Assembly: GCF_004522235.1 (NCBI RefSeq) | Contig: NZ_SDLT01000051.1 | Span: 1-61,697 of the forward strand | Source: Amycolatopsis nivea | GTDB lineage: Bacteria > Actinomycetota > Actinomycetes > Mycobacteriales > Pseudonocardiaceae | DNA length: 61,697 nt | Direction of reading: 5' to 3' | Shown here: positions 35,219 through 44,432 of the stretch, piece by piece | Numbering within the stretch: the first letter of the stretch is position 1 | Layout: the number at the start of each line of letters is the position of its first letter | Position numbers and translations under genes: made by a program | Notes under the pieces: generated by a model | What the model was told of the DNA's origin: nothing | What the model saw: the letters and a program-made list of their open reading frames with translations, nothing else | Database searches by the model: none

Positions 35219-36613
35219 TTACTGGCGGCGGAAGGTGAGAGCCGCGAGGATGGCGCCAACCAGCGCGATCACCGCTGATCCGACGAACGCGACCGAGTAG
35301 CCGTTCGTCAACGCCGCCGGGTCGCCGAGCGCGCCCGCGCCGGAAGCAGCAGCCAGTGCGGTCATCACGGCCAGCCCCAGCGCCGATCCCACCTGGTAGC
35401 CGGTGTTCACGATCCCCGACGCGAGGCCGCCTTCTTCCGGCCGGGCCGCGGAAATCGCGGTGCCGAGCGACGGGATGAACGCCAGCGACATCCCCAACGC
35501 CGCGACCAGCGACGCGGGCAGAACGTCCACCCAGAAGCTGCCGTCCTCGCGCACCAGGGCGAGCCAGCCCAACCCGGCTGCCAGCAGCAGCAACCCGGCG
35601 ACGATGGGCGGCTTCGGGCCGAACTTGCCGATCACCCGCGGGGCGAGGGCGATCATCCCCAGCATGATCAGCGCGGTCATCGGCAGCAGCGCCGCACCGG
35701 CCGGGAAGGCGCGGAAGCCGAGCACCTGCTGCAGGTAGAGGTTCAGGAAGAACCACATCGGAATCCACGCCGCGCCAAGGAAAACCTGCGCCAGGTTCGC
35801 CGCGCCGAGCCGCGGGGCGCGGAAGATCGACAGCCGCATCAGCGGAGTGCGGGCTTTCGCCTGCCGGACCACGAAAACCGCGAGCAGCGCGAGACCGGCA
35901 CCGAGCGCGATCCACGTCGCTGCCCAGCCCGCTTCCGGAGCGCGGACGATTCCGTACACCAGGGTCCCCAGACCGAGCGTGACGGTCAGTGCGCCAAAAA
36001 CGTCCACGGTGCCACGGGTTCCGGCCGCCCCGCCGGGGAGTACGGCGCGGGTGGCGAACAGCGCGAGCACCGCGATGGGCACGTTCAGATAGAAGACCCA
36101 CGGCCACGACAGGTACTCGGTGATCACTCCGCCGAGGAACACCCCAGCGGTACCGCCAGCCGGAGCCGCCGCGCCGTACAGCGCGAGGGCTTTCGTCAGT
36201 TCCTTCGGGTTGCTGCCGAAGAGCATCATCAGCAACGTCAGCGCGGACGGGGCGATGAGCGCGGCTCCCGCGCCCTGCACGATCCGGCCGGCGAGTTCGA
36301 CCGGCACGTTCCCGGCGGCCCCGGCGAGCACCGAACCGGCCAGGAGAATCGCCCATCCGGCGGCGAAAAGCCTTCTGGCGCCGAACAAATCCGACAGCCG
36401 CCCGCCGAGCAGCAGCAGGCCGCCGAAGGCGATCACGTAAGCGTTGAAAACCCAGGACAGCGTGCTGGGCGTGAAGCCGAGGGCGTCGCGCATGCGTGGC
36501 AGGGCGACGCCGATGATCGAGGTGTCCATGATCACCATGAACTGGGCAAGGGCGATCAGTCCGAGCGCCCACCAGCGGAGGGTGTCCGACCGGGTTTGCG
36601 GGGCAGCAGTCAT
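35219..36613 (-). CDS. MFS drug/metal exporter, DHA2 (EmrB/QacA) family, 14 helices
   Basis: 464 residues from ATG 36613 (MTAAPQTRSDTLRW); an ATG 36 bases upstream lies in a Lys/Arg stretch and is less likely. Motif C-like IMDTSIIGVALPRM in helix 1 and GGRLSDLFGARRLF in loop 2-3 mark a proton-driven exporter. It follows the predicted metal-linked gene by 49 bases. The pair sits behind a CsoR-type operator, so copper stress control is likely, although DHA2 proteins usually export organic drugs. Confidence 0.87.
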   Translation of the reverse strand: MTAAPQTRSDTLRWWALGLIALAQFMVIMDTSIIGVALPRMRDALGFTPSTLSWVFNAYVIAFGGLLLLGGRLSDLFGARRLFAAGWAILLAGSVLAGAAGNVPVELAGRIVQGAGAALIAPSALTLLMMLFGSNPKELTKALALYGAAAPAGGTAGVFLGGVITEYLSWPWVFYLNVPIAVLALFATRAVLPGGAAGTRGTVDVFGALTVTLGLGTLVYGIVRAPEAGWAATWIALGAGLALLAVFVVRQAKARTPLMRLSIFRAPRLGAANLAQVFLGAAWIPMWFFLNLYLQQVLGFRAFPAGAALLPMTALIMLGMIALAPRVIGKFGPKPPIVAGLLLLAAGLGWLALVREDGSFWVDVLPASLVAALGMSLAFIPSLGTAISAARPEEGGLASGIVNTGYQVGSALGLAVMTALAAASGAGALGDPAALTNGYSVAFVGSAVIALVGAILAALTFRRQ

Positions 36614-36662
36614 CGTCTTTCGCTTTCTCTTCAAGGGGAACGGCAGCACGGCATGCGGCTGC

Positions 36663-37361
36663 TCAGGCGGCGTCGAGGACGAAGGCGGCGGTGCGCACGA
36701 CGCCCTCGGCCTGGAAGTCGAGGTACAGCAGGTAGCGACCGGTCGTCGGGGCCTCGGCGTGGAACCGGATGTCCGGGCCGGGTTTCCCGTCGTCGAGCGC
36801 GTGGATGTGCAAGTAGGCGAGGTCGCCCTGACGCAGCGCGACCAGGTGCCCGAACGACCCCAGGTACGGCTCCAGATCGGTGACCGGCTGTCCGTCGCGG
36901 GTCACGCGCGCGGTCAGCATCGTTCCGGTGCCAGCTGCTAGCGCGCCTTCGAGAGTCACCTCGTAGCCGTCGACCTCGCTCACCGCGATCGGTTCCGCGG
37001 CCAGCGGCTGGTAGTCACCGGCGACCTCGACCGTCCGCGACAGCGTCACGCTCTCGCCGCCCGCCGGGGTCAGGTCAGCGAACACGCGGTAGGTGCCCGC
37101 CGCGTCCCAGGTCCACGGGATCGCCCAGACGCCGGTTTCCGGGTCGAGCACCGGATGACGGTGCCGGAAATGCGCGCCGTCGCTGCGGACCACGATCAGG
37201 TGCAACTGCTTGCCGTGCGCCTCCTCGTACTTGGTTACCGGTTTTCCGCCGGCGGTGGCGACGGTGAACGAAAGCTCGCCGTCCTCCCCCGCTCGAACCG
37301 GGGCGCGCACTGCGCCGAGCTGGACCTCGCCTGCCGAAAGTGCGGTGCCGTTGACGTTCAT
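36663..37361 (-). CDS. Predicted copper-linked beta-domain protein
   Basis: 232 residues, no signal peptide visible. Two beta-rich halves: the first (to about 115) resembles YtkA/CopC-like immunoglobulin folds (KQLHLIVVRSDGAHFRHRHP). The second carries HLVALRQGDLAYLHIHAL near 185. Several His clusters (HFRHRHP, LHIH) could bind metal. Ribosome binding site GAAGGAG precedes the ATG. A perfect ATACCCCC-T-GGGGGTAT palindrome lies 39 bases upstream and overlaps the likely -10 box, the signature of Cu(I) control by CsoR. A role in copper handling is inferred from that site. Confidence 0.7.
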   Translation of the reverse strand: MNVNGTALSAGEVQLGAVRAPVRAGEDGELSFTVATAGGKPVTKYEEAHGKQLHLIVVRSDGAHFRHRHPVLDPETGVWAIPWTWDAAGTYRVFADLTPAGGESVTLSRTVEVAGDYQPLAAEPIAVSEVDGYEVTLEGALAAGTGTMLTARVTRDGQPVTDLEPYLGSFGHLVALRQGDLAYLHIHALDDGKPGPDIRFHAEAPTTGRYLLYLDFQAEGVVRTAAFVLDAA

Positions 37362-37399
37362 CGAACTCTCCTTCGCTCGTTCTCGACGGCACGAACTTT

Positions 37400-37416
37400 A
37401 TACCCCCTGGGGGTAT
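37400..37416. promoter_or_regulatory. CsoR-type copper operator
   Basis: ATACCCCCTGGGGGTAT: 8-base perfect arms around a central T, the known G-tract palindrome bound by CsoR/RcnR repressors. It overlaps a TATAAA -10-like box read on the minus strand. No csoR gene is in the window. Confidence 0.8.
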
Positions 37417-37543
37417 TTGGAAGCGTGTCCTGGGTCTCCTTCCGGGCGACCCCGGCCCTTGTCTCGGGCTGAGACCGGCGTTACGCTTCGTCGACGGCGG
37501 TGCGCCCGCACCGTCCGTTCCGTTCGCTCTCGAGGAGGTGCGC

Positions 37544-37645
37544 GTGCTTCTGACTTCCGGACAGCTCGCCGACCTCCGTCAGCGCACGCGCCAGTCCGCT
37601 TGGAACAAGGGGCGCGTCGCGCACGGCTGGCCAACGCGGCGCTGA
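37544..37645 (+). CDS. Possible 33-residue small protein upstream of xdhA
   Basis: A GTG-started frame with GAGGAGG five to seven bases before it. Its product starts MLLTSGQLADLRQRTRQSA and is basic and hydrophilic with no family match. It could be a leader peptide for the xanthine dehydrogenase operon, a remnant of a lost gene, or chance. The strong Shine-Dalgarno is the only support. Confidence 0.25.
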   Translation: MLLTSGQLADLRQRTRQSAWNKGRVAHGWPTRR

Positions 37646-37780
37646 GCGGTCTCCGCTCGGTCACGCTCCGCGCACGGGATCGCTTTCCCGTTGCCGCTCT
37701 TCCCCACGGTCCCCTGACCTGCGCCGACGCGGCGCGTCGGCGGCCGTGGCCCCAGCCGAGAAAAGACGAGAGGAACTCCG

Positions 37781-39205
37781 ATGGTCGACCCCGAGGTGAC
37801 CGTCAACGGGAAACGCACCGCGATCGGCGCCGTTCCCGTGCACACCACGGCACTGGACTGGCTCCGCGGACAGGGCCTGACCAGTTGCAAGGAGGGCTGC
37901 GCCGAAGGCGAATGCGGCGCGTGCGCGATCCTGGTCGCGCGGCCCGGCGTCGAATCCCCGACGGACCTGGTCGCGATCAACGCCTGCCTCGCCCCGGTCG
38001 GATCGCTGGACGGGCAGGAAGTGTGGACGGCCGAGGGTCTCGGGTCCACTGAGGACTTGCACCCGGTGCAGCACGAAATGGCCGTGCGCGGCGGATCCCA
38101 GTGCGGGTACTGCACTCCCGGGTTCGTCTGCAGCATGGCCGCCGAGTACTACCGCGGCGACCGCGCCGCGACCGGCGACGAGCACGCGCCGAACGGCTTC
38201 GACATCCACGCGCTGAGCGGAAACCTCTGCCGCTGCACCGGATACCGGCCGATCCGCGACGCCGCGCACGCGCTCGGCGCTCCCCCGGCCGAGGATCCGC
38301 TGGCGCAGCGCCGCACCTGCCGCGCACCGGAACCCGTTGCGACGCGACTGCACGACGACGGACGGGATTACCTCCGCCCGGCCAGCTGGAGCGAAGCGCT
38401 GCAACTGCGCCACGACCGTCCTAACGCGACTTTCGTGGCCGGGTCGACGGACTGGGGCGTCGAGGTGAACATCCGCGGCGTCCGGGCGGAGTGCGTCGTC
38501 GCCATCGACCGCGTGCCGGAACTGCAGGTGCTAAACGTCGGCGCGGACACGATCGAAATCGGGGCCGGGCTGAGCCTCACCGAAATGGACCGCCGCCTCG
38601 ACGGCCGGGTGCCGTTGCTGAGCCAGCTGATTCCGCAGTTCGCGTCGCGGCTGATCCGGAACACCGCGACACTCGGCGGAAACCTCGGCACCGGTTCGCC
38701 CATCGGCGACTCCGCACCGGTGTTGCTCGCCCTGGGCGCAAGCGTCGTGTTGTCCTCTGTGGACGGAGAGCGCGAAGTGCCGCTCGACGAGTACTTCACC
38801 GGATACCGGCAGAGTGTGCGACGGCAAGACGAACTGATCCGGTCCGTGCGGATTCCCTTGCCGCTGGCCGGAACCACCGCGTTCCACAAGGTCGCCAAGC
38901 GGCGGTTCGACGACATCTCCAGCGTCGCCGTCGCGTTCGCGCTCGACATCGAGGACGGTCTCGTGCGCACCGCGCAGATCGGCCTCGGCGGGGTCGCCGC
39001 GACCCCGATTCGCGCTAAAGACACTGAAGCGGCACTCGTCGGACAGTCCTGGAACGAGGAAACCGTCCGCGCCGCGGCGGAAATCCTGCGCGGCGAGGGC
39101 ACGCCGATGGACGACCATCGCGCGAGTGCCGCCTACCGCGCCGCGACGCTGGGCCGCAGCCTGCTGAAACTTCACGCCGACTCTCTTGAGGGAGCACGAG
39201 CATGA
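37781..39205 (+). CDS. xdhA: Xanthine dehydrogenase small subunit (2Fe-2S and FAD domains)
   Basis: 474 residues. N-terminal ferredoxin domain with CKEGCAEGECGAC (near 36), then the second cluster with CGYCTPGF and CRCTGYRP (near 110-150). The FAD domain (from about 190) has FVAGSTDWGVEVN and the TLGGNLGTGSPIGDSAP loop. Shares an ATGA overlap with the large subunit gene. Reaction: hypoxanthine and xanthine to urate with NAD as acceptor, in purine breakdown. The fused Fe-S/FAD layout matches bacterial XdhA. Confidence 0.92.
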   Translation: MVDPEVTVNGKRTAIGAVPVHTTALDWLRGQGLTSCKEGCAEGECGACAILVARPGVESPTDLVAINACLAPVGSLDGQEVWTAEGLGSTEDLHPVQHEMAVRGGSQCGYCTPGFVCSMAAEYYRGDRAATGDEHAPNGFDIHALSGNLCRCTGYRPIRDAAHALGAPPAEDPLAQRRTCRAPEPVATRLHDDGRDYLRPASWSEALQLRHDRPNATFVAGSTDWGVEVNIRGVRAECVVAIDRVPELQVLNVGADTIEIGAGLSLTEMDRRLDGRVPLLSQLIPQFASRLIRNTATLGGNLGTGSPIGDSAPVLLALGASVVLSSVDGEREVPLDEYFTGYRQSVRRQDELIRSVRIPLPLAGTTAFHKVAKRRFDDISSVAVAFALDIEDGLVRTAQIGLGGVAATPIRAKDTEAALVGQSWNEETVRAAAEILRGEGTPMDDHRASAAYRAATLGRSLLKLHADSLEGARA

Positions 39206-41571
39206 GCGCACTTTCTGAACGCCCGGAAAGCCCGTCCATCGGGATCGCCCGTCCGCACGAAGCCGCCGCCGCGCACGTCCGGGGCACCGCGCTGTACACC
39301 GACGACCTCGTCGCCCGCACGAAAGACGTCCTGCACGCATACCCCGTACAGGTACCTGAGGCGCACGCGAAGGTGCTCGCGATCCGCACCGGGGCAGCGG
39401 AAGCCGTACCCGGCGTGGTCCGCGTCCTCACCGCGGCGGATGTCCCTGGCGTCAACGATTCCGGCGTGCACCACGACGAACCGCTGTTCCCGTCCGAGGT
39501 CATGTTCTACGGCCACGCGGTGGCCTGGGTGCTCGGCGAGACGCTGGAAGCGGCGCGGCTGGGCGCGGCGGCCGTCGAGGTGGACACCGAAGCGCTGCCG
39601 TCGCTGGTGACCGTCGCCGACGCGATCGCCGCGGGCAGTTTCCAGGGCGAGCCGCGAGTGGTGGCGCGCGGCGACGTCGACCCGGCGATGGCCAGTTCAG
39701 CACACGTTTTCCGCGGCGAGTTCGACTTCGCCGGACAGGAGCACTTCTACCTGGAAACCCAGTGCGCGCTGGCGCACGTCGACGAGTCCGACCAGGTTTT
39801 CGTGCAGAGCAGCACGCAGCATCCGTCGGAAACGCAGGACATCGTGGCGCACGTGCTGGGCAAGCACAGCCACGAGGTCACCGTGCAAAGCCTGCGGATG
39901 GGCGGCGGGTTCGGCGGCAAGGAATGGCAGCCGCACGGGTACGCCGCCGTCGCCGCGCTCGGCGCGACGCTCACCGGACGTCCGGTGCGGCTGCGGCTCA
40001 CCCGCACCCAGGACATGACGATGACCGGCAAACGGCACGGTTTCCGCGCCGAATGGAGCGTCGGCTTCGACTCCGACGGCAAACTGCAGGCGCTGGACGT
40101 CGTGCTGACCGCGGACGGCGGCTGGAGCCTCGACCTGTCCGAGCCAGTGCTCGCCCGCGCGCTGTGCCACGTCGACAACGCGTACTGGATCCCGCACGTC
40201 CGCGCGCTGGGGCGGATCGCGAAAACGAACAAGACGTCGCAGACCGCGTTCCGCGGATTCGGCGGGCCGCAGGGCATGTTGGTGATCGAGGACATCCTCG
40301 GCCGCTGCGCACCGCTGCTCGGCATCGACCCGGCTGAATTGCGGCGGCGCAACTTCTACTCCGAAGGCCAGGAGACGCCGTACGGCATGCCGGTGCGGCA
40401 CCCGGAACGCATCCACCGGATCTGGCAGCAGCTGCTGGACTCGGGCGACGCCGAAAAGCGGCAGGCCGAGATCGCGGCGTACAACGCGAAGCACGCGCAT
40501 TCCAAGCGCGGCCTCGCGATCACGCCGGTGAAGTTCGGGATTTCGTTCAACCTCACCGCGTTCAACCAGGCCGGCGCGCTGGTGCACGTCTACAAGGACG
40601 GCTCGGTGCTGATCAACCACGGCGGCACCGAAATGGGCCAGGGCCTGCACACGAAGATGCTGCAGGTGGCCGCGACCGCGCTGGGCGTGCCGCCGGAGAA
40701 GGTGCGCCTCGCCCCGACCCGGACGGACAAGGTGCCGAACACCTCGGCCACCGCGGCGAGTTCGGGCGCGGACCTCAACGGCGGCGCGGTCAAGAACGCC
40801 TGCGAGCAGATCCGCGACCGGCTGCTCACCGTCGCGGCGGGCAAGCTCGGCGTGCCCGAAAGCGACGTCCGGATCGTCCGCGGCGCCGCGCGCACCCCGT
40901 CCGGCGAGGAGATCGGCTGGGACGAACTCGTCCACGCGGCCTACTTCGACCGGGTGCACCTGTCGGCGGCCGGGTACTACCGGACCGAGGGCCTGAGCTG
41001 GGATTCCGCGACGATGAGCGGCACCCCGTTCAAGTACTTCGCCTACGGCGCGGCGCTGGCCGAGGTCGAGGTGGACGACTTCACCGGCGCGTACCGGACG
41101 CGGCGGGTCGACATCGTGCACGACGTCGGCGACAGCCTGTCCCCGCTGATCGACATCGGCCAGATCGAGGGCGGGTTCGTGCAGGGCATGGGCTGGCTGA
41201 CTTTGGAAGACCTGCGCTGGGACGAGTCCGACCGGCCCTCTCGCGGACGGCTCGCGACCCAGGCGGCGAGCACGTACAAGCTGCCGAGTTTTTCGGAGAT
41301 GCCGGAGGTCTTCAACGTCACGCTGCTGACCGACGCCGCCGAAGAAGGCGCGGTCTACGGCTCGAAGGCGGTCGGCGAACCGCCGTTGATGCTGGCCTTC
41401 GCGGTGCGGGAAGCGTTGCGGCAGGCGGTCTCCGCGTTCGGCGAGCCCGGGCACAGCGTCGATCTCGCTTCGCCGGCGACACCGGAGGCCGTGTTCTGGG
41501 CGATCGACCGTGCCGTCACCGCCGCTCCGGTGGTCGAGGAGCAGGTACCGGATCTGGTGGGCCAGCCGTGA
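39202..41571 (+). CDS. xdhB: Xanthine dehydrogenase molybdenum-cofactor subunit
   Basis: 789 residues, full length for XdhB. Moco-binding loops GGGFGGKE near 236, FRGFGGPQG near 352 and HGGTEMGQGLHTK near 475 are present. The catalytic Glu is expected in the segment VGEPPLMLA near 732. N-terminal domain begins IARPHEAAAAHVRGTALYTDD. It lies between xdhA and xdhC with ATGA/GTGA overlaps on both sides. The enzyme is cytoplasmic. Confidence 0.93.
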   Translation: MSALSERPESPSIGIARPHEAAAAHVRGTALYTDDLVARTKDVLHAYPVQVPEAHAKVLAIRTGAAEAVPGVVRVLTAADVPGVNDSGVHHDEPLFPSEVMFYGHAVAWVLGETLEAARLGAAAVEVDTEALPSLVTVADAIAAGSFQGEPRVVARGDVDPAMASSAHVFRGEFDFAGQEHFYLETQCALAHVDESDQVFVQSSTQHPSETQDIVAHVLGKHSHEVTVQSLRMGGGFGGKEWQPHGYAAVAALGATLTGRPVRLRLTRTQDMTMTGKRHGFRAEWSVGFDSDGKLQALDVVLTADGGWSLDLSEPVLARALCHVDNAYWIPHVRALGRIAKTNKTSQTAFRGFGGPQGMLVIEDILGRCAPLLGIDPAELRRRNFYSEGQETPYGMPVRHPERIHRIWQQLLDSGDAEKRQAEIAAYNAKHAHSKRGLAITPVKFGISFNLTAFNQAGALVHVYKDGSVLINHGGTEMGQGLHTKMLQVAATALGVPPEKVRLAPTRTDKVPNTSATAASSGADLNGGAVKNACEQIRDRLLTVAAGKLGVPESDVRIVRGAARTPSGEEIGWDELVHAAYFDRVHLSAAGYYRTEGLSWDSATMSGTPFKYFAYGAALAEVEVDDFTGAYRTRRVDIVHDVGDSLSPLIDIGQIEGGFVQGMGWLTLEDLRWDESDRPSRGRLATQAASTYKLPSFSEMPEVFNVTLLTDAAEEGAVYGSKAVGEPPLMLAFAVREALRQAVSAFGEPGHSVDLASPATPEAVFWAIDRAVTAAPVVEEQVPDLVGQP

Positions 41572-42392
41572 ACTGGCTCAGCGCGGTCCAGCACCTGCGG
41601 GACGCGGGGCTGCCCGGCGTGCTCGTCACCGTGACGTCCTCGCGCGGGCACACCCCGCGCGAGGGCGGCGCGAAAATGGTGGTCGGCTCGTCGGAAACGC
41701 ACGGCACGATCGGCGGCGGCAACGCCGAGGCGGTCGCGATCGAGCGGGCCCGGGAGCTGTTGCGGGACAACGCGACCGCGCCGGTGCTGCAAACGCTTTC
41801 GTTGTCCGACAAGGCTCCTTACCAGCACGGCGTGCAATGCTGCGGAGGGACGATGACGCTGTTGTTCGAGCCGCTGCCGGTGCGTCCGGCGGTCGCGGTC
41901 TTCGGGGTCGGGCACGTCGGCCTCGAGCTGGCGCGGGTGCTCGCCCGGCACGAAATTTCGCTGCACCTGATCGACAGCCGGCCCGCCCAGCTCACTGCGG
42001 AACGGCTGGCGGTGCTCGACGACGCCGTGGCCAGCGTGCACGTCCACCAGGTCCCGCTGCTGCCGGAAACGGTGCTGTCGGAACTGCCCGCGGGCACGCA
42101 CGTGCTGATCATGACGCACGACCACGCCGAGGACATCGCGCTGTGCGACGCGGCTCTGCGCAGCGGCACCTGCGGGTCGATCGGGCTGATCGGGTCCGCC
42201 GGGAAGTGGTCGCGGTTCCGGAAACGGCTGACCGATCTCGGGCACGACGAGGCGGCGCTGTCCCGGATCACGACGCCGATCGGGCTTCCGGACCTGACCG
42301 GGAAGGAACCGGCGGTGATCGCGGTGAGCGTCGCGGCTTCGTTGCTGCAGAAATTCCAGGCGCGCGTCCAGCCGGGAGCCCTTAAGGCGTAA
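41568..42392 (+). CDS. xdhC: Xanthine dehydrogenase accessory protein (Moco chaperone)
   Basis: 274 residues from GTG overlapping the xdhB stop. XdhC/CoxI domain at the N-terminus (TSSRGHTPREGGAKMV) with a CCGG motif (VQCCGGTMTLL near 85), then a Rossmann-type domain (VFGVGHVGLELARVL near 108). XdhC binds Moco, supports its sulfuration and hands it to XdhB. Last gene of the xdh operon. Confidence 0.92.
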   Translation: MNWLSAVQHLRDAGLPGVLVTVTSSRGHTPREGGAKMVVGSSETHGTIGGGNAEAVAIERARELLRDNATAPVLQTLSLSDKAPYQHGVQCCGGTMTLLFEPLPVRPAVAVFGVGHVGLELARVLARHEISLHLIDSRPAQLTAERLAVLDDAVASVHVHQVPLLPETVLSELPAGTHVLIMTHDHAEDIALCDAALRSGTCGSIGLIGSAGKWSRFRKRLTDLGHDEAALSRITTPIGLPDLTGKEPAVIAVSVAASLLQKFQARVQPGALKA

Positions 42393-42463
42393 TTCGCTTG
42401 CCTGCCCCCGGGAGCACGACTGGGATACGGGGAGACACCGTCAGCTCCTGGGGGCCTCCTGCG

Positions 42464-43657
42464 ATGGAAATCCGGCGCAACAACGACTACGAGCTCTTCT
42501 TCAGCACCGTGCAGGCCGCGTTCGGCCGGTACTGGCCCGACTCGGCGGGCAGCGGGATCCTGGGCGCTTTCGAGAGCGAACGGAGCTTGATCGCCCACGC
42601 GCCGGACGGGAAACCGGTCGGCACCACCGGCGCGTACTCCTTCGACCTCACGCTTCCGGGCGACGTGCTCGCCTCCGCCGCCGGCGTGACCGCCGTCGGG
42701 GTGCTGCCGACGCATCGGCGGCAGGGCGTGCTGCGCGCGATGATGCAGGAACACCTCGCCGACGTCCGCGCTCGCGGGGAGTTCCTGTCGGTCCTGCTCT
42801 GCTCTGAAGCGGTGATCTACCGGCGATTCGGCTACGGACCGGCCACCTACACGGAGCAGATGACCGTCGAACGGCACCGCTCCGGTTTCGGCGCCCCACG
42901 TGGCGGTACGCCGGTCGCGACCGGCTCCGTCGAGTTGCTCCGGCGCGTCGACTGCGGTGAGCTGCTGGAAGAGATCTACGACCGCTACCGCCGCACCCAG
43001 CCCGGCGCGTTGTCGCGACCGCACCGCTGGTGGGCGCTGGGCGCGGGACATCCGCCAACTGGCCCGGAGCCGCGGTACCTCGCCGTGCACCGCGACGCGG
43101 ACGGCACGGCTGACGGGTACGCGAGCTACCTGGTCAACGACGCCGTTCTGACCGTCGACGAGGTCATCGCCGTCGACGACCCGGCTTTCACCTCGCTCAC
43201 GCAGTACCTGCTGGGGCACGATCTGGTGAAGAAGATCGACTTCCGGCACCTCCCGCCGGGGAACCCGCTGCGCTGGCAGCTGGCGGACCTGCGCGCGGGC
43301 GAACCCACCACGACGGACTGGCTCTGGGTGCGTTTGCTGGACATCCCGCGCGCCCTGACCAGCCGTGGTTGGTTCACGGACGGGTCGCTGGTGCTCGACG
43401 TGACGGACCCGTTCCTGGCGGAGGACGGCCGGTACCGGCTCACGGTGCGCGACGGGAAGGCGGAGTGCGTGCGGACGGATCTCGCGCCGGACTTGTCGCT
43501 GGATGTGAGCGATCTCGGGTCGATTTATCTCGGCGGGACCTTGCCTAGTGTGCTGGTGCGGGCTGGGCATGTTCAGGCGCACCACGGAGACGCGGCCGGG
43601 GCGGCGGACGCGCTGTTCCGATCGGATCGCGCGCCCCACTGCGTGCACTGGTTCTAA
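42464..43657 (+). CDS. Eis-family GNAT N-acetyltransferase
   Basis: 397 residues from ATG 42464. The N-terminal GNAT fold has the acetyl-CoA loop TAVGVLPTHRRQGVLRAMM (near 77-95), followed by a second GNAT-like domain and a C-terminal sterol-carrier-like domain. The chain ends in HCVHWF; Eis enzymes use the C-terminal carboxylate in catalysis, and a free Phe end fits. Members acetylate aminoglycosides or protein lysines. Its 3' end is repeated in the 224-base duplication just downstream. Confidence 0.87.
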   Translation: MEIRRNNDYELFFSTVQAAFGRYWPDSAGSGILGAFESERSLIAHAPDGKPVGTTGAYSFDLTLPGDVLASAAGVTAVGVLPTHRRQGVLRAMMQEHLADVRARGEFLSVLLCSEAVIYRRFGYGPATYTEQMTVERHRSGFGAPRGGTPVATGSVELLRRVDCGELLEEIYDRYRRTQPGALSRPHRWWALGAGHPPTGPEPRYLAVHRDADGTADGYASYLVNDAVLTVDEVIAVDDPAFTSLTQYLLGHDLVKKIDFRHLPPGNPLRWQLADLRAGEPTTTDWLWVRLLDIPRALTSRGWFTDGSLVLDVTDPFLAEDGRYRLTVRDGKAECVRTDLAPDLSLDVSDLGSIYLGGTLPSVLVRAGHVQAHHGDAAGAADALFRSDRAPHCVHWF

Positions 43658-43933
43658 ACCAGCACCTCAGCCGCCAACCAGCGCGCATACGCGGCGTCAA
43701 GGCCGTCCAGATGACCCCGCGCCGGACCTGTCGCTGAGCGAGAGCGATCTGCCCCGGCGAGACCTCGCCGAGTGTGCTGGTGCGGGCTGGGCATGTGCGG
43801 GCGCACCACGTAGAAGCGGCCGGGGCGGCGGACGCGCTGTTCCGATCGGATCGCGCGCCCCACTGCGTGCACTGGTTCTAAACCAGCACCTCAGCCGCCA
43901 ACCGGCGCGCGTACGCCGCGTCGAGGCCGTCCG
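43484..43933. repeat. 224-bp tandem duplication across a tail-to-tail gene junction
   Basis: Bases from about 43484 to 43709 recur at about 43717-43933. The block around GTTCTAAACC repeats at 43651 and 43875 (offset 224), while the left edge is offset 233, so the second unit has lost about 9 bases. Each unit holds the last codons of the Eis-like gene and, on the other strand, the last codons of the TetR gene. The inner 220 bases are thus two gene-end remnants, with the intact Eis end on the left and the intact TetR end on the right. Confidence 0.85.
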
Positions 43934-44432
43934 GGCGGAACAGGATTCGGTACATGATCGGGGCCACCACCCGGTCCATCACCGTCTCCGCGGCCGGTGC
44001 GGCCTCGCCCCGGGCGACCGCCCTGGCCAGGACCACTTCCACCTGGTCGACGGCGTATGCCGAGCACTGTCCGGCGTTGCTGCCGTCCGGATCGCCGAGC
44101 AGCGCGTCGCGGATGTAGGCGCGGCCCGCCGGCGAGGACATTTCGTCCAGGAACAGTTCGGTCCACGCCGTCAGGTCCTCTGCCAGCGAACCGTGGTCCT
44201 CCGGCGGGGCTTCCGGGCGCAGCCGCTCGACCGCGACGTCCGACAGGAGTTCCTGCAGGTCGCCCCAGCGCCGGTAGATCGTCGACGGCGTGACGCCCGC
44301 GCGGGCGGCGACCTGCGGCACGGTCAGCGCGTCCCGGCCCGATTCGGCGATCAGGTCGCGGACGGCGGCGTGCACCGATTCCTGGACTCGCGCGCTGCGC
44401 CCGCCCGGGCGCACCATCCGCTTCTGGCTCAC
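43878..44432 (-). CDS. TetR-family transcriptional regulator
   Basis: 184 residues from the GTG that overlaps the amidase stop (GTGA). HTH at about 15-60 (LTVPQVAARAGVTPSTIYRRWG), then a TetR_C-type ligand domain with a long helix around ETVMDRVVAPIMYRILF. It ends LDAAYARRLAAEVLV; a remnant of this same end lies at 43654-43710. Being coupled to the amidase and AtzG-like genes, it most likely represses their promoter and the divergent hydrolase promoter through the two CTTAACG-type sites. Confidence 0.88.
   Translation of the reverse strand: MSQKRMVRPGGRSARVQESVHAAVRDLIAESGRDALTVPQVAARAGVTPSTIYRRWGDLQELLSDVAVERLRPEAPPEDHGSLAEDLTAWTELFLDEMSSPAGRAYIRDALLGDPDGSNAGQCSAYAVDQVEVVLARAVARGEAAPAAETVMDRVVAPIMYRILFRPDGLDAAYARRLAAEVLV

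Noticed and set aside
37781..42392. Aerobic CO dehydrogenase (CoxMSL) instead of xanthine dehydrogenase
   Set aside because: The Fe-S and FAD domains are in one chain, xdhC follows directly, and the CO dehydrogenase active-site loop with its Cys was not seen.
43654..43872. A separate small gene on the minus strand between the Eis-like and TetR genes
   Set aside because: Its sequence is the duplicated gene-end segment; the C-terminal AAYARWLAAEVLV is a copy of the TetR end.
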